From Saprospira grandis (lineage in GTDB: Bacteria; Bacteroidota; Bacteroidia; Chitinophagales; Saprospiraceae), in contig NZ_CP110854.1 in assembly GCF_027594745.1 (NCBI RefSeq), positions 1,488,001 to 1,552,000 of the forward strand: a DNA stretch of 64,000 bases, written 5' to 3'. Positions 41,484 to 50,222 of this stretch are shown piece after piece. Below the pieces are notes generated by a model. That model had not been told where the DNA came from and searched no databases. It worked only from the letters and a program-made list of their open reading frames with translations. Each line of letters opens with the position of its first letter. Positions within the stretch are counted from its first letter, which is position 1. Position numbers and translations under genes: made by a program.

Positions 41484-42683
41484 ATGCAAGCCTATATTGC
41501 CACTACTTTTTTTGGTCTAGAAAATGTCTTGGCCAAAGAACTCAGCCAGCTTGGCGCCAAAAATATTAAGCCCCTTAAAAGAGCGGTCCGCTTTGAGGCC
41601 GATCCGCTTCAATTATATAAGGCCAATATGGGCCTGCGCACGGCCTTGCACATCTTGCACCCCCTGGCCGAAGAAAAGGTCCGAAATGCCGACCAACTCT
41701 ATACCCTAGGCAAAGCCATCAACTGGATGCGCTGGTTTAATAATGAGGCCACTTATGCTATCCGCGCCCGAGTAAGCCAGGCCCCCGAGTTTAAAAGTCC
41801 GCTTTTTGCCGCCCTTAAACTCAAGGATGCTATTGCCGACCAATTTAGAGATTTTACGGGCAGCCGCCCCAATATTGACCGGGATAATCCCGATATCGAA
41901 ATCCATCTGCACATTTTTAGAGATCGCTGTAGCATTTCTATTGATAGTAGTGGCTCTTCGCTCCACCGCCGAGGCTACCGTCGGGGGGGACATGCCGCCC
42001 CCATGAATGAGGTCCTTGCCGCAGGTATGCTCCTCCTTTCTGATTGGCGCGGCCAAGGTAATCTGGTCGATTTTATGTGCGGTTCGGGGACGATTCTGAC
42101 CGAAGGGGCCCTGCTCGCTACCAATAAAGCCCCCAATTTGCTTCGGCCCAACTTTAGCCTCAAGCATTGGAAAAACTTTGATAAGGAGCTCTGGAGCCAA
42201 GCCCGTATGGAACTGATGAGCGAGGAAAAAACCTTTGAACATCGCATTTATGGCTCGGACTTTAAACGCTCGGCCATTTCTGAGGCTTTCAAAAATGCGC
42301 ATTCTGCTGGCGTGGCCGATCTGATGCAGCTAGAGAACCTAGATTTTAGAAAGCTCAAACGCCCCGAAGAAGGCGAGCCCGGTGCCGTGATTATCAACCC
42401 ACCCTACGGCGAACGCCTCAAACCTAGCCAAATTGGCCGCCTCTATGCCCAGATTGGAGATGCCCTCAAGAAGCATTTTTCTGGCTATTCGGCCTGGATC
42501 CTCTCCTCGAACAGAGAGGCCACCAAGGAGGTGGGACTCCGACCCAAAAATCGAATTCCGCTTTATAATGGTCCCCTCGAATGCCGCCTTTTGCAATATG
42601 ATCTCTACGATGGCAGCAAATACCTAGAGAAAAAACGACAGGCCGAAAAAGAAAATGATGCGCCCAAAAAAGAAGAGTCTTAA
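41484..42683 (+). CDS. rlmL: RlmL-type rRNA (guanine-N2) methyltransferase with THUMP domain
   Basis: I start at the ATG at 41484 (MQAYIATTFFGLENVLAKEL, 399 residues). The N-terminal region contains a THUMP RNA-binding domain. The C-terminal Rossmann methyltransferase has DFMCGSGTILTEGALLA and the catalytic NPPYGER. By homology it makes m2G in 23S rRNA (G2445 in E. coli). The protein is the single-domain form, not the long RlmKL fusion of E. coli. It overlaps the next gene at TAATG, so translation is coupled. Confidence 0.88.
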   Translation: MQAYIATTFFGLENVLAKELSQLGAKNIKPLKRAVRFEADPLQLYKANMGLRTALHILHPLAEEKVRNADQLYTLGKAINWMRWFNNEATYAIRARVSQAPEFKSPLFAALKLKDAIADQFRDFTGSRPNIDRDNPDIEIHLHIFRDRCSISIDSSGSSLHRRGYRRGGHAAPMNEVLAAGMLLLSDWRGQGNLVDFMCGSGTILTEGALLATNKAPNLLRPNFSLKHWKNFDKELWSQARMELMSEEKTFEHRIYGSDFKRSAISEAFKNAHSAGVADLMQLENLDFRKLKRPEEGEPGAVIINPPYGERLKPSQIGRLYAQIGDALKKHFSGYSAWILSSNREATKEVGLRPKNRIPLYNGPLECRLLQYDLYDGSKYLEKKRQAEKENDAPKKEES

Positions 42684-42925
42684 TGGAAGAACTTCCGCTT
42701 TTTAGCCGCAGCCAACTGGCCCTGCGCAATGGCCAAGACCGAGAAGAAATTTGGGTGGCCTACCAAGGGCTCATCTATGAGCTCAATGGCAGCCGCCTTT
42801 GGCGAAATGGCCAGCATTATGGCCAGTGGGCAGGGCAAGATCTTACTGCAGAATTAGATCAAAAAGCTCCCCATTCAGCCGAACATTTGAAAAGATTCAA
42901 ATTGGTGGGCCGATTACTGCTTTAA
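42683..42925 (+). CDS. Cytochrome b5-like heme/steroid-binding domain protein
   Basis: The 80-residue protein is one cytochrome b5 domain: WVAYQGLIYELNGSRLW, then HYGQWAGQDLTAEL and APHS. His45 and His64 are conserved positions, but the second His of the usual GxHxxxHxAG stretch is a Trp here (Trp49), so heme binding is uncertain. Members of this small family occur in many bacteria without an assigned role. The gene shares the TAATG with the methyltransferase stop. Confidence 0.8.
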   Translation: MEELPLFSRSQLALRNGQDREEIWVAYQGLIYELNGSRLWRNGQHYGQWAGQDLTAELDQKAPHSAEHLKRFKLVGRLLL

Positions 42926-42934
42926 TAACTAACT

Positions 42935-43070
42935 GTTTTTTTGGGGCCTCCCGCAGCCCTTTTTTTCGGGGCTGCGGGCGCTAGGTTGCGGGGCTCGCTG
43001 CTCGCTCGGCCCTGCGCCAGCAAGCTGGCTAGGTCTGGCCCTTTGGGCCACCCCTCCACAGCGCTAGGCC
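42935..43070 (-). repeat. Structured intergenic repeat, copy P (type I)
   Basis: On the minus strand: outer stem GGCCT/AGGCC; head GGCCTAGCGCTGTGGAG; hairpin 1 GTGGCCCAAAGGGCCAGACC; hairpin 2 GCCAGCTTGCTGGC; a large hairpin 3 built on CCCGCAGCCC/GGGCTGCGGG around GAAAAAAA; tail GGAGGCCCCAAAAAAA. The tail is 10 bp from the stop of the cytochrome b5-like gene. Confidence 0.85.
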
Positions 43071-43127
43071 GTTGCAGGCTTTGCCTGCAGGGCGCTTCGC
43101 CCCCTAATCTGCGCAGAAAAAAATGCC

Positions 43128-43163
43128 AAAAGGCCACTAACTTTTTCCAGTTAGTGGCCTTTT
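43128..43163 (+). terminator. Terminator between the cytochrome b5-like gene and recQ
   Basis: A 15-bp perfect stem (AAAAGGCCACTAACT and its complement) with a 6-nt loop is followed by T-rich sequence. Confidence 0.8.
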
Positions 43164-43193
43164 CTTTTGGGCCAGAGCAGAAAAACTAAAAAA

Positions 43194-43215
43194 GCCCCAA
43201 GCAAAAGCTCGGGGC
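43194..43215 (-). terminator. Terminator of recQ
   Basis: On the minus strand GCCCCGAGC-TTTT-GCTTGGGGC forms a 9-bp stem with one mismatch and is followed by TTTTTTAG, just after the recQ stop. Confidence 0.7.
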
Positions 43216-43221
43216 AAAAAA

Positions 43222-45435
43222 TTAGTTGGCATTATCAGAGAGAAACTTGAGTCGGTAGAGTTCTATTTCTTCTAGAGAAATATCATCTTCTTTGAGTTCC
43301 TCAAAAGCCGTATCGAGATTATCGGTTTCGGCCTGCATGAAATAATCTTCAATATCTTCCTGCACTCCTTCATCGAGGATATCCTCAATATAATAATCGA
43401 TATTGAGTTTGGTGCCTGCATTGATAATCATATAGAGTTCTTGCAGTAGCTCATCCATGCGGATGCCAAGGCTATCAGCAATATCTTCAAAGGACATTTT
43501 GCGGTCAATACTTTGGATAATAGTAACCTTAGACTTTGATTTTCGGGCAACTGATTTAATAATAAAATCGACGGGGCGGATAATATTATTCTCCTCTACA
43601 TAATCCTTAATCGTGGCCAAGAAGTTGCGGCCATATCGGCGAGCTTTGCCCTCAGAGACCCCAGAAATATTTTTCATCTCCTCAATGGTAAAGGGATATT
43701 GAGTAGCCATTTCTTCTAGAGACACTTTTTGGAAGACGACAAAAGGCGGTACATTTTTCTTGCGCGCCACCTGTTTCCGTAAATCCAGAAGAATTTTGAG
43801 TAATTGAGGATCTAGTGTAGAACTAGCATTTTGTTCTCTTTCCTCCTCCATATCTTGCATTTCTTGGGCAAAATTATGGTTTAGGCTAATCTCAAAAAGT
43901 TTGGGTTGGGCCAAAAATTCATGCCCAGCCTCTGCCACTCTCAAGATACCATAGTCTTCAATATCTTTTTTGAGATAATCATTGAGTAGGCCTTGGCGGA
44001 GGACAGAATTCCAGTAGTGGCGGTCCTTATCTTTTCCTTTGCCAAAGAGTTCGTGTTTCTCGTATTTAAAGTCCAGAATAGACTGTGTTTTCTCTCCGAG
44101 GAGGAAATCGAGCAACTCCTTAGCTTGAAGCTGTTCGTGTAGGTCCTTGACCACCTGCAGCAAGAGCAGCAAAGCCTCCTTGGCATTTTCGGTAGGATGT
44201 TGTTTTTTGCAGTTATCACACATTTGGTCTCTTCGGCAGACCTCATCCTTATATTTCTCGCCAAAATAGTGCAGCAAAAAGCGTCTTCTACAAGCGGTAG
44301 TTTCCGCATAGGCAATCATTTCGGCCAATAGCTGAGCGCCCATTTCCCTTTCGGCCACAGGCTTATCCCGTAAAAACTTCTCGAGGCGGAGAATATCCTT
44401 ATAAGAGTAGAACGTTAGGCAGTGAGCATGTTGGCCATCTCGGCCTGCTCGGCCTGTTTCCTGATAATAGTTTTCAATACTTTTAGGAATATCATAATGG
44501 ATCACAAAGCGGACATCGGGCTTATCAATGCCCATACCAAAGGCAATCGTAGCGACAATCACATCCACTTTTTCCATTAAGAAAGCATCTTGGGTATCGC
44601 TTCTGAGTTTGGCCTCTAGACCAGCATGATAGGGCGCCGCTTTAATATCGTTGACCGAGAGCACCTTGGCCACCTCTTCGGTTGTTTTACGGTTTTGGAC
44701 ATAGATAATGCCCGATTCATTGGGGGCTTTATCCTTAATAAACTGTACAATACGTCGGAGAACATCTTCCTTCTTTCCTTTGGGCTGCACCTCATAAAAG
44801 AGATTATCGCGATTAAAGGAGTCCATAAACTCTCTGGGCTCCTCTAGACGAAGCGTTTTCACGATATCCATACGGACCTTAGGCGTAGCCGTAGCCGTTA
44901 GGGCAATAATAGGAATCTCCTGCTCTATATTTTCAATCATAGAGCGGATTCGGCGATACTCTGGGCGAAAATCATGGCCCCATTCCGAGATACAGTGCGC
45001 TTCATCAACCGCAACAAAAGAGACCTTAATTTGCGATAGAAACCTAAGTGTTTCGTCTTTGGTCAGGGTTTCTGGGGCAATATAAAGTAATTTGGTAGCG
45101 CCAGAAACGATATCTTGTTTGACTTCTTTTACCTTCGCTCTACTGAGTGAAGAATTAAGAAAGTGGGCCACTTGGTCCGACTCTGCATAAGAGCGAACGG
45201 CATCCACTTGATTTTTCATTAGGGCAATGAGTGGAGAAACCACAATAGCGGTCCCTTCAGAAAGTAGGGCGGGTAATTGGTAGCAAAGTGATTTTCCTCC
45301 ACCCGTTGGCATAATCACAAAAGTATCTTGTCCACTGAGAATACTTTGAATAATCTCCTCTTGCTGGCCTTTGAATTGTTCAAATCCAAAATATTTTTTC
45401 AAGGCCGTTGTTAAACTCCTATCTTTAACCGTCAT
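43222..45435 (-). CDS. recQ: ATP-dependent DNA helicase RecQ
   Basis: The 737-residue 3'-5' helicase acts in recombinational repair. Motifs in order are Walker A MPTGGGKSLCYQLPAL at about residues 41-56, DEAH in VDEAHCISEWGHDFRP, the helicase C motifs GIDKPDVRFVIH and QETGRAGRDG, and a zinc cluster (CRRRF, then EVCRRDQMCDNC). A winged-helix RQC and an HRDC-like domain (PPFVVFQKVSLEEMA) follow. A tail of about 120 acidic residues extends beyond the usual RecQ. It is monocistronic with a terminator after it. Confidence 0.96.
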   Translation of the reverse strand: MTVKDRSLTTALKKYFGFEQFKGQQEEIIQSILSGQDTFVIMPTGGGKSLCYQLPALLSEGTAIVVSPLIALMKNQVDAVRSYAESDQVAHFLNSSLSRAKVKEVKQDIVSGATKLLYIAPETLTKDETLRFLSQIKVSFVAVDEAHCISEWGHDFRPEYRRIRSMIENIEQEIPIIALTATATPKVRMDIVKTLRLEEPREFMDSFNRDNLFYEVQPKGKKEDVLRRIVQFIKDKAPNESGIIYVQNRKTTEEVAKVLSVNDIKAAPYHAGLEAKLRSDTQDAFLMEKVDVIVATIAFGMGIDKPDVRFVIHYDIPKSIENYYQETGRAGRDGQHAHCLTFYSYKDILRLEKFLRDKPVAEREMGAQLLAEMIAYAETTACRRRFLLHYFGEKYKDEVCRRDQMCDNCKKQHPTENAKEALLLLLQVVKDLHEQLQAKELLDFLLGEKTQSILDFKYEKHELFGKGKDKDRHYWNSVLRQGLLNDYLKKDIEDYGILRVAEAGHEFLAQPKLFEISLNHNFAQEMQDMEEEREQNASSTLDPQLLKILLDLRKQVARKKNVPPFVVFQKVSLEEMATQYPFTIEEMKNISGVSEGKARRYGRNFLATIKDYVEENNIIRPVDFIIKSVARKSKSKVTIIQSIDRKMSFEDIADSLGIRMDELLQELYMIINAGTKLNIDYYIEDILDEGVQEDIEDYFMQAETDNLDTAFEELKEDDISLEEIELYRLKFLSDNAN

Positions 45436-45611
45436 AATATCTAATATTCAGTGTCTAGTTGCTATGTTCACTATTTGTGGGGGAGGTACATAAAAACGCT
45501 GGGAATGGGAACTTTTTAAAAGTACAAATATTTTGCCGATTCCTCAACTAAAAAATTCCTAAAAAGCCCTTAAAAACTATAGTTTTAGGCATTGTCTAAA
45601 AAATTTATCCT

Positions 45612-45908
45612 ATGATTATTCGCATTGTCAAGATGACTTTCCAGCCAGAGGAAACCGCTAATTTTTTAACTTTTTTTGAGCCTTTCAAGGAGCAAATTCG
45701 CCATTTTGAGGGCTGTCAAAAATTGCAGATCCTTAGAGGAAAAGATCAGCCAAATATTATTTTCTCTTATAGCTACTGGGATGGGCCTGCAGCCTTAGAC
45801 TGTTACAGAAAATCGGCTCTTTTTGGGCAGGTTTGGCCCGAAACCAAAAAACGCTTTGCGGCCAAACCCGAGGCTTGGACGGTAGACCTTTTAGCTGAAA
45901 TTGACTAA
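45612..45908 (+). CDS. Antibiotic biosynthesis monooxygenase (ABM)-fold protein
   Basis: The 98-residue protein is a single ferredoxin-like ABM domain. It starts MIIRIVKMTFQPEETANFL, has a conserved HFEGCQKLQILRG strand and helix, and ends with FGQVWPETKKRFAAKPEAWT. Relatives include small heme-degrading or quinol monooxygenases. Its stop is 2 bp before the WbqC gene, so both are cotranscribed. Activity cannot be told from sequence. Confidence 0.82.
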   Translation: MIIRIVKMTFQPEETANFLTFFEPFKEQIRHFEGCQKLQILRGKDQPNIIFSYSYWDGPAALDCYRKSALFGQVWPETKKRFAAKPEAWTVDLLAEID

Positions 45909-45910
45909 TT

Positions 45911-46600
45911 ATGCGCAAGGCTTTTATTTGTCAATCTAATTATATTCCCTGGAAGGGCTACTTTGAGGCCATTGCTCAGGCCGATGTTTTTGTGCTTTAC
46001 GATTGTGTGCAATATACCAAGAACGATTGGCGCAATCGAAATCGTATAAAAACGGCCCAAGGGCTACAATGGCTCAGTATTCCCGTTCGTCAAAAGCAGC
46101 TAAAACAGCGCATTGCCGATACGCAAGTTGCGCAGGCCAATTGGGCCAAAAAGCATTGGAATAGCTGGCAGACGCATTATGCTAAGGCGCCTTTTTTTAA
46201 GCAATATGCTCCAAAAATTAAGGCCCTTTATTTGGAGGAAGACCACCCTTTTCTCTCTCAAATCAATAAGCGCTTTATTCTTTGGGCCTTAAAGGAGCTG
46301 CAGATACAAACGGAGGTTTTAGAAAGCGTTCATTTTGATTTGCAAGAGCAAGACCCTAGCTTGCGATTGATTGAGCTTTTGCAGCAAATTGAGGCCCAAC
46401 ATTATTTGTCGGGCCCAGCCGCCAAGGCCTATCTGAATGAAGCAGCTTTTGAGGCGGCTCATATCAAATTGGAGTATTTGAATTATGGCCCCTACCCTAC
46501 TTATGAGCAACTTTATCCGCCATTTAGCGATGCGGTCAGTATTTTGGACCTATTTTTTCATTTGGGGCCAGCCGCCAAGCAGTTTTTTCGGTCCATCTAA
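45911..46600 (+). CDS. WbqC-family protein
   Basis: The 229-residue protein fits the WbqC family throughout: ICQSNYIPWKGYFEAIAQAD, then FVLYDCVQYTKNDWRNRNRI, and near the end YPPFSDAVSILDLFFHLG. Many WbqC-like genes lie in O-antigen or polysaccharide loci, and a catalytic role has not been settled. It is followed by a glycosyltransferase and a formyltransferase on the same strand, with repeat copy Q in the spacer. Confidence 0.9.
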   Translation: MRKAFICQSNYIPWKGYFEAIAQADVFVLYDCVQYTKNDWRNRNRIKTAQGLQWLSIPVRQKQLKQRIADTQVAQANWAKKHWNSWQTHYAKAPFFKQYAPKIKALYLEEDHPFLSQINKRFILWALKELQIQTEVLESVHFDLQEQDPSLRLIELLQQIEAQHYLSGPAAKAYLNEAAFEAAHIKLEYLNYGPYPTYEQLYPPFSDAVSILDLFFHLGPAAKQFFRSI

Positions 46601-46629
46601 ACGGCTCTACAGGGCGCAAAGCGCCCGCA

Positions 46630-46757
46630 GGCTGAGGGATAGTAGGGGGTGGCCGCAGGCCAGACCGAGCTTTTGAGCGCAGCGAAAAAGCGATGGGCCG
46701 AGCGAACAGCGAGCCCCCGCATAGCCCGACCCGCCCGCAGGGCGGGGCAGCCCCAAA
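46630..46757 (+). repeat. Structured intergenic repeat, copy Q (type II)
   Basis: Outer stem GGCTG/CAGCC; head GGCTGAGGGATAG; hairpin 1 GTGGCCGCAGGCCAGACC; long hairpin 2 with TTTT/AAAA arms around GAGCGCAGCG; hairpin 3 CCGCCCGCAGGGCGG; tail GGGGCAGCCCCAAA. It sits between two co-oriented glycan genes; the tail is 25 bp before the ATG at 46782. Confidence 0.85.
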
Positions 46758-46781
46758 TCATCTAACTTTAACGACTTGCCC

Positions 46782-47726
46782 ATGTCATCTGTAGACTATG
46801 CTGTTGTGGTCCCCGTTTATCGAGGCGAAGAGAGTTTGCCCCTACTCTATCAAGAAATCAAGGCTTTTTTTGAGGGGGCCAATTTGAGCTTTGAGCTTAT
46901 TTTGGTCCATGATTATGGCCCCGATAATTCTTGGGCGGTCATGAAAAAATTGGCGGCTCAGGATGCTCGTGTCCGCCCCTTTCAACTGAGTAGAAATTTT
47001 GGCCAACACAACGCCATTATTTGCGGTTTTGCGCAGGTTCGGGCCCCTTGGATCATTACGATAGATGAGGATTTACAGCAGCGCCCCGCCGATATTTCGG
47101 CCCTAATTGCCGAGCAAAAAAAGGGCAATTTTGATCTGGTTTATGGCTACTTTGAAGAGCGGCAGCACAATGGCTTTCGGAACCTGACCTCTTGGTTGAT
47201 GCAGCGCAGTTTGAGCTTGGCCATTCCCGAATTACACCCTCATTATAGCCCTTTTCGGTTGGTTCGTAGCGAGATGGCCAAGGCTTGCCTACAGATGAAT
47301 AATTCCTATACCTTTTTAGATGGCTATCTGAGCTGGATTACGCAGCAGGTAGGCAGTGTTCGGGTTAGTCATCAGCCGCGACAGGCTGGAGAAAGCGGCT
47401 ATACGCTGCGCAAACTGCTCAATCATAGCATCAATATTTTAATTACTTTTTCGGACCTGCCCATCCGCTTACTTTCGGGCATTTCGATCATTATATTTAT
47501 ACTATCTTCGGTCTATTCGCTCTACATTTTGCTCCGAAAACTGATTCTCAACGATATTATTCCGGGCTATAGCAGTCTGGTGATTATCCTGGGCTTTGGG
47601 CTCAGTTTGATTCTTTTGGGCATTGGCATTTTGGGCGAGTACATCCACCGTATCAATCAGCGCAGCAGCCGAAGGCCCAATTTTTGGCTCCGCGCCTCAG
47701 AAAATGAAGAGCAAGATGAAGACTAG
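46782..47726 (+). CDS. Family 2 glycosyltransferase with C-terminal membrane helices (GtrB/ArnC-like)
   Basis: I start at the ATG at 46782 (MSSVDYAVVVPVYRGEESLP, 314 residues); the longer frame begins with TTG. The catalytic domain shows VVPVYRGEES, VHDYGPDNSW (an unusual version of the nucleotide-sugar motif), LSRNFGQHNAI and TIDEDLQQRP with the metal-binding acids. Two membrane helices follow at about 230-252 and 266-288. Such enzymes load undecaprenyl phosphate with a sugar at the inner membrane. The formyltransferase gene overlaps its 3' end. Confidence 0.88.
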   Translation: MSSVDYAVVVPVYRGEESLPLLYQEIKAFFEGANLSFELILVHDYGPDNSWAVMKKLAAQDARVRPFQLSRNFGQHNAIICGFAQVRAPWIITIDEDLQQRPADISALIAEQKKGNFDLVYGYFEERQHNGFRNLTSWLMQRSLSLAIPELHPHYSPFRLVRSEMAKACLQMNNSYTFLDGYLSWITQQVGSVRVSHQPRQAGESGYTLRKLLNHSINILITFSDLPIRLLSGISIIIFILSSVYSLYILLRKLILNDIIPGYSSLVIILGFGLSLILLGIGILGEYIHRINQRSSRRPNFWLRASENEEQDED

Positions 47727-48396
47727 GCGCTATGTTTTTTTGGTTTCGGGCGGGGGCGGCAACCTCCGACTATTGGCCAAGTTCTTGGCCTTTGGCCTTT
47801 TAAAGGGGGAGTTGGTTGGCGTTTTGGCCGATCGGCCCTGCCCCGCCCTGAGTTGGGCCCAAGAAAAAGGCATTTTTGCCCAGCAAATGAGTTATCGGCA
47901 GAGCCAGCCCGAGGAGTTGCGGCGGTATTTGGCCCAATTACAGGCCGATCTGATCATTACCAATATCCATAAAATTATTGATGCCCAGACCTTGGCCCAA
48001 TTTTCTGAGGCCCATTGGCTCAATTTGCATTATTCCATTTTACCTGCTTTTGCTGGCCTCATTGGCCTAGCGCCCCTAGAAGCCGCCCAAAAACAGCACT
48101 TGCCATTTTTTGGAGCAACGGCGCATTTGGTAGAGGAGCAGCTAGATGCTGGGCCGATTTTGGCCCAGGGCATTTTTGCTACCGCTTGGCAAAAAAAGAC
48201 TAAAAAAGCCCATATTGAGCAAACTTTTCGGGCGGGTGGACTTGCGCTTTGGGCCGCTTTGGCCCAACTAGAAGGCCAAGAACTCGCCGAGCAGCCTGCA
48301 GCTATTCAATGGGAAAATGGGCAGCGCATTTGCCTGCACCCCAGCCCCAAAATTCCAGAGCAGCTGCAGCAAGAAACATTTTGGCAAAATATCTAA
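47704..48396 (+). CDS. PurN-like formyltransferase
   Basis: The ATG at 47704 overlaps the upstream gene by 23 bp; the ATG at 47716 is an alternative. The protein (about 230 residues) has the formyl-transfer fold: VFLVSGGGGNLRLL, the NIHKII segment, the catalytic NLHYSILPAFAGLIGLAPLE with its His, and LDAGPILAQG with Asp. It uses N10-formyl-tetrahydrofolate. Overlap with a glycosyltransferase and nearness to WbqC favour formylation of an amino sugar in a glycan over purine synthesis. This is inference; a housekeeping purN would not be expected in this context. Confidence 0.8.
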   Translation: MKSKMKTRRYVFLVSGGGGNLRLLAKFLAFGLLKGELVGVLADRPCPALSWAQEKGIFAQQMSYRQSQPEELRRYLAQLQADLIITNIHKIIDAQTLAQFSEAHWLNLHYSILPAFAGLIGLAPLEAAQKQHLPFFGATAHLVEEQLDAGPILAQGIFATAWQKKTKKAHIEQTFRAGGLALWAALAQLEGQELAEQPAAIQWENGQRICLHPSPKIPEQLQQETFWQNI

Positions 48397-48403
48397 TTTT
48401 TTC

Positions 48404-48553
48404 TTTTTTGGGGCCCGCGGCCGGCTCGGCTGCGCCTCGGTCGGCCGCCGCTATGCTGCGGGGCTCGCAGGTCTGCTCGGCCCTTCGCAAAACTTCGCTA
48501 ACGCTCGTTTTGCTCGGTCTGGCCTTCGGCCACCCACTCCGCAGCGCTGGGCC
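48404..48553 (-). repeat. Structured intergenic repeat, copy R (type III)
   Basis: On the minus strand: outer stem GGCCC/GGGCC; head GGCCCAGCGCTGCGGAG; hairpin 1 GTGGCCGAAGGCCAGACC; long hairpin 2 (GCAAAAC..GTTTTGC); linker AGGGCCGAGCAGACCTGCGA; hairpin 3 with CGGCCG arms; tail GCGGGCCCCAAAAAAG. The tail is 8 bp from the formyltransferase stop. Confidence 0.85.
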
Positions 48554-48594
48554 AATAGAGCCTGGCAGCCATCCAGAAATTAAACTATTTTCTT

Positions 48595-50043
48595 ATGATT
48601 CGATTCTTTTTTATCTGTTGTTTGGCCCTCCTATTTTTTGGGCCCTTAAAGGCCCAACGACCCGACAGCAGCTTTTTGATGGACAATATTTACAAGGTCA
48701 AATTGGGCGAAAAAACCCTCTGGGGCTTTTATGAGCGAGAAACAGGAGAAATTCTCAGCCCCGCCGCCTATGATAGCATCAAATATCAGTTTCGCCTAGA
48801 ACAGGATTTGCGCTATTACGAAATTCAGAAAAATGGAAAATGGGGCCTATTGAATAAGGACCTCAGCGCTTGGATTCCCCCCAAATACGATAAGGTCAAT
48901 TATCGCTATAAACTAGATCCGGCCCGCATCTTTGTAGAAGTTGGTGGAAAGTACGGCATATTTAATGAAGATGGCAGCGAATGGCTGGCCCCTATTTATG
49001 ATGAAATCATGTTTGATGGCAACTATTTTAAGGTCAAGCAAGGAGAAAAATGGGGTATCCTCACTATTCGTGGAGAAGAATATTTGCCCATTTGCTTTGC
49101 GCATATCTATGACAATTTAGAGCCTAAATACTCCTTGGTTCGCCAAGAGAACAAGCAGCTTTGGTCGGTATATAATTGGTTGGCCCAAAATGGCTCGCCC
49201 TGCGAATTGCAGCCCGAGCTCAGCTTTGAGCGGATAGAATACTTCAATGAGTTTTTTACGGTCTATAAAGATGGGCTTTGGGGCGTTGCCAACGATGAAG
49301 GAAAATTACTCATTGAGCGAAAATACAAGGAGCTCGAGCCCTTTTCCTTTTTGCCCCTGCGCTGGCTCAAGGTCTTAGAAAAAGATAAGTATGGTATTTT
49401 GAGGCTAGATTCTTTGGGGAAATTGGACACTATTCTGGATCCTATCTATGATGATATTGGCATTGACCCAGACAACTACAAGCTGATGGCTCGCTACAAG
49501 GGCAAGGAGGACTATATGTATGAGGGCGAAGGCTATTTTAATTTTGCCTATGATGGCATTAAGTACTTTTTGCGGCATCAGCTTTTTATTATAGAGCTCA
49601 ATGGCAAGGCGGGAGTGGCCAATGTGGAAAAAGACATTTTGATTCCCCCAAAAAAATATAGCAAGCTGCACATCATTGACCGCAACACCTTTATGGTCCA
49701 AAAAGGCGGAAAATGGGGGGTGGTTGATGCCCAAAACCGAGAACTCATTGCCCCCGCTTTTACCAACTTTGACTTTAGGAAAGAGGGCTACTTCTTTGCT
49801 GCCGATGGCGAAAAATGGGGGGTGGTTTCTCTAAAAAAGGGTATTTTGCTGCCCCCAAAATATGAGGATGTGGTCATTTTGCCCAAAGGCCGTTTTTTGG
49901 TCCAAAAAGGCGGAAAATGGGGCGTAGTGGCTGTTGGTGGCCGAATTATTGAGCCCATCAAGTGGGAACGCTATAGCTACCCCAGAGGCAGCGAAGAGAT
50001 TGAGCTCATCAAAGGGAATAAAAGCTTTAAGTATAAACTTTAA
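48595..50043 (+). CDS. Secreted WG-repeat protein
   Basis: The 482-residue protein has a signal peptide cut after PLKAQ. It is then built almost entirely from WG-type repeats of about 40-60 residues, each with a core like GKWGLLN, GKYGIFNEDG, EKWGILTIRG, GLWGVANDEG, GKWGVVDAQN or EKWGVVSLKK (at least nine). Such repeats fold as beta-structured surface modules. No enzymatic domain is present. It probably mediates contacts outside the cell or in the periplasm. Confidence 0.88.
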   Translation: MIRFFFICCLALLFFGPLKAQRPDSSFLMDNIYKVKLGEKTLWGFYERETGEILSPAAYDSIKYQFRLEQDLRYYEIQKNGKWGLLNKDLSAWIPPKYDKVNYRYKLDPARIFVEVGGKYGIFNEDGSEWLAPIYDEIMFDGNYFKVKQGEKWGILTIRGEEYLPICFAHIYDNLEPKYSLVRQENKQLWSVYNWLAQNGSPCELQPELSFERIEYFNEFFTVYKDGLWGVANDEGKLLIERKYKELEPFSFLPLRWLKVLEKDKYGILRLDSLGKLDTILDPIYDDIGIDPDNYKLMARYKGKEDYMYEGEGYFNFAYDGIKYFLRHQLFIIELNGKAGVANVEKDILIPPKKYSKLHIIDRNTFMVQKGGKWGVVDAQNRELIAPAFTNFDFRKEGYFFAADGEKWGVVSLKKGILLPPKYEDVVILPKGRFLVQKGGKWGVVAVGGRIIEPIKWERYSYPRGSEEIELIKGNKSFKYKL

Positions 50044-50073
50044 TGGAGTCTAAGGCCCAGCCAGGCGGTCCTT

Positions 50074-50213
50074 GGCCCAGCGCTGCGGAGCGGGTGGCCG
50101 AAGGCCAGACCAAAGCCGCCGAAGGCGGCTGCAGGGCCGAGCAGAACTGCGAGCCCCGCAGCATAGCGGCGGCCGATCTAGCCGAAGGCTAGCCGGCCGC
50201 GGGCCCCAAAAAA
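50074..50213 (+). repeat. Structured intergenic repeat, copy S (type III)
   Basis: Outer stem GGCCC/GGGCC; head GGCCCAGCGCTGCGGAG; hairpin 1 GTGGCCGAAGGCCAGACC; hairpin 2 GCCGCCGAAGGCGGC; linker AGGGCCGAGCAGAACTGCGA; hairpin 3 with GGCCG arms around GATCTAGCCGAAGGCTAG; tail GCGGGCCCCAAAAAA. The tail is 10 bp before the next ATG, so the repeat must lie in that gene's transcript leader. Confidence 0.86.
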
Positions 50214-50222
50214 CAAAGAAAA

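Noticed and set aside
46776..46781. Upstream TTG start of the second GT2 gene
   Set aside because: The ATG six bases later gives the normal family N-terminus.
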